A model generated the notes under the pieces. It ran no database searches. It was not told where the DNA came from and saw nothing but the letters and a program-made list of their open reading frames with translations. From Gemmatimonadales bacterium (GTDB lineage Bacteria > Gemmatimonadota > Gemmatimonadetes > Gemmatimonadales > GWC2-71-9), in the NCBI GenBank assembly GCA_030597435.1, contig JAUVRV010000255.1:1-5081 (forward strand): a stretch of DNA of 5,081 nucleotides, read 5' to 3'. Below, one piece after another: positions 1 to 5,081 of this stretch. Made by a program: the position numbers and the translations under genes. Numbering within the stretch: position 1 is the first letter of the stretch; every line of letters starts with the position of its first letter.

Positions 1-78
1 CACGTCCGTCCAACCGGTGAACCGATTCTCTTTGTTCCAGACGCTCTCACCGTGTCTGAGTAGAACTATGCGCTTCAT
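1..78 (-). CDS. gpmA: 2,3-bisphosphoglycerate-dependent phosphoglycerate mutase, N-terminal fragment (5' end of gene, cut by window edge)
   Basis: Reading the complement from 78 down to 1 gives 26 uninterrupted codons beginning MKRIVLLRHGESVWN and continuing KENRFTGWTDV. This is the N-terminal signature of the cofactor-dependent phosphoglycerate mutase family: a first beta strand, the RHG motif at residues 8-10 with the phospho-accepting histidine at position 9, then GESxWN and the NRFTGW block. The E. coli enzyme has nearly the same residues here. The enzyme interconverts 3- and 2-phosphoglycerate in glycolysis and gluconeogenesis through a phosphohistidine intermediate in the cytoplasm. The start is well fixed, because an in-frame TAA lies at 87-85, three codons upstream of the ATG. 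Only a weak GGGA element (91-88) lies at Shine-Dalgarno distance, inside a tandem repeat. The gene points away from the two DUF5916 genes. The rest, roughly 200 or more residues, lies beyond the left edge. Other histidine-phosphatase superfamily members share RHGE, but the NRFTGW stretch favours gpmA strongly. Confidence 0.93.
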   Translation of the reverse strand, partial: MKRIVLLRHGESVWNKENRFTGWTDV

Positions 79-79
79 G

Positions 80-119
80 TCCCGTTATCCCGGTATCCCG
101 TTAACCCGTTGTCCCGGCC
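80..119. repeat. Degenerate 8-bp tandem repeat, five units, abutting the gpmA start codon
   Basis: On the + strand five consecutive 8-bp units can be read: TCCCGTTA (80-87), TCCCGGTA (88-95), TCCCGTTA (96-103), ACCCGTTG (104-111) and TCCCGGCC (112-119). The first and third are identical, and all share the CCCG core. On the gpmA strand each unit presents a purine core such as CGGGA, so the array lies directly upstream of the gpmA ATG and supplies its only GGGA element at ribosome-binding distance. The period is not a multiple of three, and an in-frame stop lies inside the array, so it is not coding for an extended gpmA. Confidence 0.85.
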
Positions 120-130
120 CCACCCTCTCC

Positions 131-160
131 CACCGTCTTCGCCCGTCTTGGTCCGTCTTT
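131..160. repeat. 10-bp tandem repeat, three units with an invariant CCGTCTT core
   Basis: Three consecutive 10-bp units, CACCGTCTTC, GCCCGTCTTG and GTCCGTCTTT, share the 7-bp core CCGTCTT at 133-139, 143-149 and 153-159. On the opposite strand the core reads AAGACGG. The array is separated from the 8-bp array by only about 11 bases of C-rich sequence (120-130), and both probably lie in the gpmA leader or promoter region. The 10-bp period is close to one helical turn, so the copies would lie on the same face of the DNA, but no binding protein can be named from sequence. Confidence 0.75.
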
Positions 161-167
161 GTTCCTA

Positions 168-191
168 ACTGCAACTCAAACTACTGCAACT
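168..191. repeat. 9-bp direct repeat in the divergent intergenic region
   Basis: ACTGCAACT occurs at 168-176 and again at 183-191, a 15-bp period with six bases between the copies. It lies between the tandem arrays of the gpmA leader and the candidate promoter of the DUF5916 gene. A transcription-factor site is one possibility, but with only two copies and no recognised consensus this is weak. Confidence 0.4.
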
Positions 192-216
192 TTCTCACCA
201 TTCACTGCGTCTAACT

Positions 217-225
217 TGATGTAAT
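217..225 (+). promoter_or_regulatory. Candidate extended -10 promoter for the first DUF5916 gene
   Basis: The bases TGATGTAAT at 217-225 form a TG-N extension followed by TGTAAT, which matches the sigma70 -10 consensus TATAAT at five of six positions. No good -35 hexamer is present at 16-18 bp; the best, TTCACT at 201-206, is too close. That is compatible with an extended -10 promoter. Transcription would start near 231-233 and give a leader of about 80 bases. This is a consensus match only, and the lineage's promoter consensus is not known. Confidence 0.35.
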
Positions 226-231
226 TAGAGA

Positions 232-245
232 CGCCGATCGCGGCG
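232..245. other. Small GC-rich inverted repeat near the predicted transcript start
   Basis: CGCCG (232-236) and CGGCG (241-245) are perfect reverse complements around a four-base ATCG loop. If the proposed promoter is right, this hairpin would sit at the very 5' end of the mRNA, where such stems can protect against decay. It has no U-tract and so is not a terminator. At 5 bp in GC-rich DNA it could also be chance. Confidence 0.3.
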
Positions 246-303
246 AAACCACGTCAGTAAAGTAGTCGTAGAGAGCCATAAGCAGTACAGCCCAGCAAAG
301 GTC

Positions 304-309
304 GGGAGG
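304..309 (+). promoter_or_regulatory. Shine-Dalgarno site for the first DUF5916 gene
   Basis: GGGAGG lies five bases before the ATG at 315, a strong match to the anti-Shine-Dalgarno sequence, and it supports this start. The hexamer is flanked by GGTC (300-303) and GACC (310-313), which are reverse complements, so it could sit in the loop of a 4-bp hairpin. Confidence 0.75.
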
Positions 310-314
310 GACCG

Positions 315-3017
315 ATGCAAGCATCCGTTACGAGAGCGGGGAGGGGTCTTTGTCGCCGAATCGGGGCATTGGCATCCATTTGCCTGGGACTGGCGCTCAT
401 AGGAACGCCCACCTCAGCTCAACAGAAATCGGTCGCGAGCGCCGGTAACGCAGCCGAGGCACCCAAGCCCGCCTTCGCCTTGGCCGTGAGGGCTGAACCG
501 GATGCTCCCAACATCGACGGTGACCTGAGCGACGAGGTCTGGCAGCTGGCCCCACCGATCACCGACTTCACTCAGCGGGATCCCAACGAAGGTGAACCGG
601 CAACTGAGCCAACCGAGGCCCGCGTGCTGTTCACCGATAAGGCCATTTTCGTGGCTATCCGTGCCTGGGACTCGAGCCCGGACGAGATCTCGGCGCAGTT
701 GACCAGGCGTGACGAGGACTCACCGTCGGACTGGGTCGGTATCGGGATCGACTCGTACCACGACCGGCGCACCGCCTACTTCTTCCTGGTCAATCCGGCT
801 GGGGTGAAGCAGGACGTCTATCTGTTCGACGACACCAACGAGGACGATTCCTGGGACGCGGTTTGGGAAGTCGCGACACGGCGCGATGAGCATGGCTGGA
901 CGGCCGAGTTTCGGATCCCCTTCAGTCAATTGAAGTTCTCCCAGGCGGAGCGACACACCTTCGGGTTCAACGTCTATCGACGCATCAACCGCCTCAATGA
1001 AGAACAGTATTGGCGCCTGCCACCCAAGTCGGAATCGGGTGTCGTATCCCAGTTCGGCGAGCTAGAGGGGATCGAGGGCATCGATCCTCCACGTCGTCTC
1101 GAGATTATCCCCTACACAGCGGCCACTGCGGAGTTTGTCCCCGCACAGCCAGGCAATCCGTTCCAAGACGGAAGGAACGGGAGCATGTCGCTCGGCGGAG
1201 ACCTCTACTATGGACTGACATCCAACCTCACACTCTCGGCCACGGTCAATCCGGATTTCGGGCAGGTAGAGGCGGATCCAGCAATCGTCAATCTCTCGGC
1301 GTTTGAGACGTTCTTCCCGGAGCAGCGTCCCTTCTTCAACGAGGGGCTGGATGTCTTCCGCTTCGGGATCGGTGTGGGAGACGGTGACGGATCAGCTGAG
1401 TCACTGTTCTATACTCGACGCATCGGCCGCGCACCGCAGGGCCAGGCGAATCCGAGAGGCGGTTACGTGGACCCGGTCAATCAGACCACGATCTACACCG
1501 CGGCCAAGATCTCGGGTAAGACGCCCAGCGGTTGGACCACCGGTTTCACTGGAGCGATTACAGCCGAAGAGAGAGCCTCCGTAGTCGATTCCCTCGGCGC
1601 CCGGCATGCGGACGTCGTCGAACCAGCCACCGGTTATGCGGTCGGAACCATCGCACGCGATTTCCGGGACGGCCTCACCAAGATCGGCCTCTTCGGTACC
1701 GCCACGGTGAGATCGCTGCCGGACAACCTCAATTGGCTGCGCAACCAGGCCTACGCTGTGGCCACCAACTGGAGTCACCGTTTTGGCAATGACACCTACT
1801 CTTTCAGCGGTTGGTTCGGTGGCAGCCATGTAACCGGCTCCGAAGCGGCCATTGCTCTCACACAGCGGTCTTCCGCCCGGTTCTATCAGCGGCCCGACAA
1901 CGACCATGTCACCTACGATCCGACGCGCACCTCGTTGACCGGGTACGCGGGTCAACTATCGATCGGCAAGCACGCAGGCAACTGGCGGTTCTCTGGTGGT
2001 CTCGATACGCGCTCGCCGGGATACGAGGTGAACGACCTCGGCTTCCAGCGCGATGCCGATCGCACTATCCAGTGGTCCTGGCTCAGCCGTCGCTGGCTCC
2101 AGCCAGGCAAGGTATTCCGCCGGTTCCAAGTGAACTTCAATCAGTGGTCGGTCTTCAACTACGGGTGGGACAACACCGGTTTCGGTCTCAACCTCAACTC
2201 CAACTTCACGCTGAAGAACTACTGGGGCGGGTTCTTCGGTGCGAACCGGGAGTTGGGCGCACTTTCCACCGGCGCCTTGCGCGGTGGCCCTGCGATCCTG
2301 CGGCCTGCCGGATTCAACACGTGGATCGGTTTCTTCTCGGATGAACGCAAGCCAATCCGGCTGTTCGCCAACGGCTGGGTCTATACGGAGGACGAGAGTG
2401 ACGGCTGGGCATACGGCTTGTCGACCACCATTTCGTGGCGCGCGGCCAGCAACCTGTTCTTGAGTGTCTCGCCCAACATGAACCGGCAGCACGATGCCTG
2501 GCAATACTTGCGCACGGCCGATGCCCTGGGACAGACACAGTACATGTTCGGCCAGCTGGCACAAACGACTGTCTCGTCCAGGTTCCGGAGCAACCTGACA
2601 TTCACCCCGACGTTGTCGTTGCAGCTCTACTGGGAGCCGTTTGTCTCCTCGGGCAACTACGTAGCGTACGAGCGCGTGATCAACCCGCGTGCAGATCACT
2701 TCAACGACCGCTTTGAGGTGTTTGCGGACGAGCAAGTCATCGAGGACGACGGTAACATCGCCATCGACATCGATGGCAACGGCGAAGCGGATGTCGCACT
2801 GGGCAATCCAAACTTCACGTTTCTCTCGTTCCGATCGAATGCCGTGCTGCGGTGGGAGTACCGACCCGGATCGACTCTCTTCCTGGTGTGGCAGCACGGG
2901 CGCACCGGCTTCAGCAACACCGGAGAGTTCAACCTCGGTCAGGGTGTCAGCGACCTGGTCAACGCCGAATCGGCGAACATGTTCGTCGTCAAGTTCACCT
3001 ACTGGCTGGGACGATAG
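315..3017 (+). CDS. Exported CBM9-like / DUF5916 domain protein, probable outer-membrane beta-barrel
   Basis: This is a complete 900-residue protein of unknown precise function. Residues 1-35 form a Sec signal peptide: basic region with R14-R15, hydrophobic core ALASICLGLALIG, likely cleavage TSA/QQ after residue 35. Residues about 62-255 match the CBM9-like (DOMON-type) module: IDGDLSDEVW at 67-76, RDPNEGEPATEPTEAR at 88-103, YHDRRTA at 148-154, WDAVWEV at 180-186, GWTAEFRIP at 194-202 and FGFNVYRRINR at 216-226. Residues about 290-900 match DUF5916, with NPDFGQVE (312-319), FFPEQRPFF (333-341) and LFYTRRIGR (364-372), and near the end RWEYRPGSTLFLVW. The last residues, KFTYWLGR, have the aromatic, alternating character of a terminal outer-membrane strand. 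An acidic Dx(D)xNG loop lies at 818-826. The start is supported by a good Shine-Dalgarno site and by the signal peptide. A polymer-binding or uptake role is only a guess from the CBM9-like fold. A diverged paralogue follows, beyond a terminator. Confidence 0.95.
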   Translation: MQASVTRAGRGLCRRIGALASICLGLALIGTPTSAQQKSVASAGNAAEAPKPAFALAVRAEPDAPNIDGDLSDEVWQLAPPITDFTQRDPNEGEPATEPTEARVLFTDKAIFVAIRAWDSSPDEISAQLTRRDEDSPSDWVGIGIDSYHDRRTAYFFLVNPAGVKQDVYLFDDTNEDDSWDAVWEVATRRDEHGWTAEFRIPFSQLKFSQAERHTFGFNVYRRINRLNEEQYWRLPPKSESGVVSQFGELEGIEGIDPPRRLEIIPYTAATAEFVPAQPGNPFQDGRNGSMSLGGDLYYGLTSNLTLSATVNPDFGQVEADPAIVNLSAFETFFPEQRPFFNEGLDVFRFGIGVGDGDGSAESLFYTRRIGRAPQGQANPRGGYVDPVNQTTIYTAAKISGKTPSGWTTGFTGAITAEERASVVDSLGARHADVVEPATGYAVGTIARDFRDGLTKIGLFGTATVRSLPDNLNWLRNQAYAVATNWSHRFGNDTYSFSGWFGGSHVTGSEAAIALTQRSSARFYQRPDNDHVTYDPTRTSLTGYAGQLSIGKHAGNWRFSGGLDTRSPGYEVNDLGFQRDADRTIQWSWLSRRWLQPGKVFRRFQVNFNQWSVFNYGWDNTGFGLNLNSNFTLKNYWGGFFGANRELGALSTGALRGGPAILRPAGFNTWIGFFSDERKPIRLFANGWVYTEDESDGWAYGLSTTISWRAASNLFLSVSPNMNRQHDAWQYLRTADALGQTQYMFGQLAQTTVSSRFRSNLTFTPTLSLQLYWEPFVSSGNYVAYERVINPRADHFNDRFEVFADEQVIEDDGNIAIDIDGNGEADVALGNPNFTFLSFRSNAVLRWEYRPGSTLFLVWQHGRTGFSNTGEFNLGQGVSDLVNAESANMFVVKFTYWLGR

Positions 3018-3056
3018 TTCCCAAGGTCAAGAGTAGACGAAGCGAAGCGAGAAGTG

Positions 3057-3092
3057 GACGAGGGGTGCTCAGACGCCCCTCGTCTCTTTTTT
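3057..3092 (+). terminator. Rho-independent terminator after the first DUF5916 gene
   Basis: GACGAGGGG (3057-3065) pairs perfectly with CCCCTCGTC (3076-3084). A T-G wobble and a G-C pair extend the stem to 11 bp and leave a six-base CTCAGA loop. The right arm runs straight into TCTTTTTT (3085-3092). It begins 39 bases after the stop codon at 3015-3017. There is no A-tract on the left side, so it should act only for + strand transcripts. Confidence 0.93.
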
Positions 3093-3159
3093 GCCCAATC
3101 TCTGGGGGTATTTGCCTCGGAGCGCACTGCCGCATCACAGCTCCAACACGTCGAGGCGG

Positions 3160-3187
3160 TGGACCTACGCGTCAAAGCCGCTAGAAT
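3160..3187 (+). promoter_or_regulatory. Candidate sigma70-type promoter for the second DUF5916 gene
   Basis: TGGACC (3160-3165, four of six matches to TTGACA) is followed after 16 bp by TAGAAT (3182-3187, five of six matches to TATAAT). A transcript would start near 3194 and leave a leader of about 35 bases before the ATG at 3229. Its position just downstream of a strong terminator makes an independent promoter here expected. It is a consensus match only. Confidence 0.45.
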
Positions 3188-3228
3188 CGTACAGTTCCAT
3201 TTGCGGCAAAACGACCTCGGGCCCCCGG

Positions 3229-5081
3229 ATGATGAGATCAGCAACACTATCGACGCTCTGCTTCGGACTGCTCCTGCCGGCTACTCCACTGGCCAGCCAG
3301 CAGGCAGACCGGCCCGTTGTGTCCGCTCTGAGAATCAATCCGGATTCTGACTACGTGTTCGTCGACGGCGCACTCAACGAGCCCGTTTGGCAGCGTGTCG
3401 CGGCCGCCGCCGGCTTTCGTCAAAGGGAGCCCAACGAAGGTGCACCGGCTACCGAGGCCACGGAGGTCCGCATTCTGTACGACGCGAACACGCTGTACGT
3501 GGGTGTTGTCGCGTACGACAGTCGGCCCGACGCCATCATCGCGCGTATCCTGCAGCGTGACAAGCTGATGGTACTCGATGAGTTCTCAGGTTCGCCCCAG
3601 TTCGCCGGCGACGACGCTGTTGCGATTCTGTTCGACACCTTCCACGACCAACGCAATGCAGTGGTCTTTGCCACCAACCCAAACGGTGCCGAGTTCGAGG
3701 CGCTCCTCACCGACGAAGGCCGTGGGTTCAATGTGGATTGGCGTGGCGTGTGGGAGGTAAAGGCTCAGCGAACGGTTGATGGGTGGTCTGCCGAGTTCGC
3801 AATACCGCTCAGCACTCTGCGCTACCCAACCGGTGGTGATGGAGCGCTGTGGGGATTCAACGTCTACCGGGTCATCCGCCGCAAGAACGAGGAAGTGCTG
3901 TGGAGCGGGTGGACGCGGGGTGAGGGCGGGTTCGAGCGGGTCAGCCAGGCGGGAGACCTCGCAGGACTGACCAACCTGCCGCGCAAAGGACTGAATCTGG
4001 ATGTGAAGCCATATGTGCTGGGTCGTGCCGAACAGGTACAGGTGGGCTCTAGATTGGAGACCGATCCGGAAGCAGCAATCGGGCTCGACGTCAAGTACGA
4101 GGTCCGGCCAGGGTTGGTGCTCGACCTGACGTTGAATACAGATTTCGCGCAGGTCGAGGTGGACGACGAACAGGTCAACCTCACGCGATTCGACCTCTTT
4201 TTCCCTGAGAAACGTGAGTTCTTCCTGGAAAACGCCGGGATATTCGAGTTCGGGACCCGGGCCGGCTTCGAGCCACCTCCGTTCTTGCTCTTCTTTTCCC
4301 GTCGTATCGGCATATCCGACGACGGTGAGATCCCTCTGATCGGAGGGATACGACTGACCGGTCGAGCGGGCAAGCAAACGATTGGGCTGCTGAACGTCGT
4401 GACAAACACCGCATTCGACGCGCCACGCACCAACTTCGCCGTGGCACGGGTCAAGCGCGACGTGGGAACGCGCAACTACATCGGTGCTATGCTCACCGAC
4501 AGGCGGACCTCGATTGGATCTAACACCGCCGGCGGTGTCGACTTCTCATTTTGGCCCGAGGGCACCCTCAACTTGCAGGGGTTTCTCACAGCTACCAACA
4601 CCCCGGGGCCGGGCGGAGATGAGATTGCTTATCGCGTCGCGGTCGACCTGCAAGAGGACGTCACCGGATTCAGCGCCCAGTTGATTGGTGTCGGGCCAGA
4701 GACGAACGCGGCCATGGGGTTCATTACACGCAAGGACATCAGGCGCGCTGACGGAAATATCCGGGTCACGCCCCGTCCCAAGATCCTCGGACTGCGCAAG
4801 GTAGATCTCTTCACATCCGCCGGCCACATAACCCGGATGGACGGCGTCCTGCAGGATTGGTCCTTGGCTGGCGCCATCAGCCCCGAGTGGAACTCGGGTG
4901 AGGCCCTGACGGTCTACTACCAGACCGGGTTCAATCGGATCGATGAGGGATTCGAGTTAGGTGAAGACGTCTACGTCCCCGCCGGAGATTACGACCTGTG
5001 GCAACTGGCGATCTTCGCCAACACCAGCTTCAACCGGCCGGTGGTGCTGGCAGGAACCGCATTCATACAGGGCGTATACGA
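3229..5081 (+). CDS. Second exported CBM9-like / DUF5916 domain protein, 3' end beyond the window
   Basis: The frame is open from the ATG at 3229 to the right edge, 617 complete codons, with no stop reached. It begins MMRSATLSTL, followed by the hydrophobic CFGLLLPATPLA, a Sec signal peptide with cleavage likely around LAS/QQ (residues 21-24). A CBM9-like module spans about 38-245: VDGALNEPVW (45-54), REPNEGAPATEATEVR (66-81), FDTFHDQRNA (135-144), WRGVWEV (171-177), GWSAEFAIP (185-193) and WGFNVYRVIRRKNEE (208-222). DUF5916 begins about 260 with NTDFAQVE (303-310), FFPEKREFF (324-332) and LFFSRRIGI (354-362). The order and motifs match the upstream gene, so the two are diverged tandem paralogues. 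Compared with its neighbour it has an extra acidic stretch near DEFSGSPQFAG (117-127) before the FDTFHD block. No Shine-Dalgarno site precedes the ATG. ATG 3232 is an equally possible start and only removes one Met. Function is unknown; an outer-membrane barrel with a periplasmic or surface sugar-binding-like module is inferred. Confidence 0.93.
   Translation, partial: MMRSATLSTLCFGLLLPATPLASQQADRPVVSALRINPDSDYVFVDGALNEPVWQRVAAAAGFRQREPNEGAPATEATEVRILYDANTLYVGVVAYDSRPDAIIARILQRDKLMVLDEFSGSPQFAGDDAVAILFDTFHDQRNAVVFATNPNGAEFEALLTDEGRGFNVDWRGVWEVKAQRTVDGWSAEFAIPLSTLRYPTGGDGALWGFNVYRVIRRKNEEVLWSGWTRGEGGFERVSQAGDLAGLTNLPRKGLNLDVKPYVLGRAEQVQVGSRLETDPEAAIGLDVKYEVRPGLVLDLTLNTDFAQVEVDDEQVNLTRFDLFFPEKREFFLENAGIFEFGTRAGFEPPPFLLFFSRRIGISDDGEIPLIGGIRLTGRAGKQTIGLLNVVTNTAFDAPRTNFAVARVKRDVGTRNYIGAMLTDRRTSIGSNTAGGVDFSFWPEGTLNLQGFLTATNTPGPGGDEIAYRVAVDLQEDVTGFSAQLIGVGPETNAAMGFITRKDIRRADGNIRVTPRPKILGLRKVDLFTSAGHITRMDGVLQDWSLAGAISPEWNSGEALTVYYQTGFNRIDEGFELGEDVYVPAGDYDLWQLAIFANTSFNRPVVLAGTAFIQGVY

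Noticed and set aside
80..160. Possible CRISPR array
   Set aside because: The units are 8 and 10 bp, contiguous and degenerate, without the 24-40 bp repeats and unique spacers of a CRISPR array.
160..190. A gpmA promoter on the minus strand, TTGCAG with TAGGAA at 16 bp
   Set aside because: Each hexamer matches only three of six consensus positions, too weak to list as a feature.
17..214. Plus-strand open frame of 65 codons
   Set aside because: It runs antisense to the gpmA start and then through the two tandem repeats; its Pro/Arg/Ser-rich translation reflects the repeats and shows no protein family features.
323..380. Twin-arginine (Tat) signal in the first DUF5916 protein, from RR at residues 14-15
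   Set aside because: The residues after RR (IGAL) do not fit the xFLK pattern well, and outer-membrane barrels use the Sec route.
1811..2344. Plus-strand open frame of 177 codons inside the first DUF5916 gene
   Set aside because: It is an overlapping alternative frame rich in Arg, Pro, Gln and Ser, typical of a +1/+2 shadow of a GC-rich gene.
1956..2897. Long minus-strand open frame (313 codons)
   Set aside because: It is fully antisense to the well-supported DUF5916 gene, and its composition is that of a GC-rich shadow frame with no recognisable domain or ribosome site.
3054..3350. Plus-strand open frame of 98 codons spanning the terminator
   Set aside because: It reads through the terminator hairpin and out of frame through the signal peptide of the second DUF5916 gene; no homology is recognisable.
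3586..4377. Minus-strand open frame of 263 codons
   Set aside because: It is antisense to the second DUF5916 gene, whose + strand frame shows clear conserved motifs across the same region.

Overview
The window is about 60% G+C by eye. It holds two complete-looking coding starts on the + strand and one gene fragment on the - strand, with compact intergenic regions between them. Large multi-copy families of secreted CBM9-like/DUF5916 proteins are typical of Gram-negative environmental lineages such as Gemmatimonadota, Acidobacteriota and Bacteroidota. The base composition and a conventional Shine-Dalgarno site fit the first two better than a typical Bacteroidota genome. This assignment is inference; no rRNA or other phylogenetic marker is complete in the window.

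Layout: (1) Positions 78 to 1, - strand: the first 26 codons of a 2,3-bisphosphoglycerate-dependent phosphoglycerate mutase (gpmA), cut by the left window edge. (2) Positions 79-314: a divergent intergenic region. It contains two different short tandem repeats (8-bp and 10-bp periods) that occupy the presumed gpmA leader, a 9-bp direct repeat, a candidate extended -10 promoter, a small hairpin and a clear Shine-Dalgarno site for the next gene. (3) Positions 315-3017, + strand: a 900-residue exported protein with an N-terminal CBM9-like (DOMON-type) module and a C-terminal DUF5916 region, probably an outer-membrane beta-barrel. (4) Positions 3018-3228: an intergenic region with a textbook intrinsic terminator and a candidate sigma70-type promoter. 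(5) Positions 3229-5081, + strand: a second, diverged protein of the same family, with its own signal peptide, open at the right window edge after 617 codons.

How they relate: the two DUF5916 proteins look like an old tandem duplication, sharing the same domain order and the same blocks of conserved residues. The terminator between them, followed by a promoter-like sequence, suggests separate transcription rather than one operon. gpmA is a housekeeping glycolytic gene transcribed away from them, and its adjacency is probably incidental. I see no mobile element, CRISPR array, tRNA or rRNA. I see no convincing evidence of a novel multi-gene system. The points most worth a second look are the repeat-filled gpmA leader and the unknown function of the tandem DUF5916 pair.
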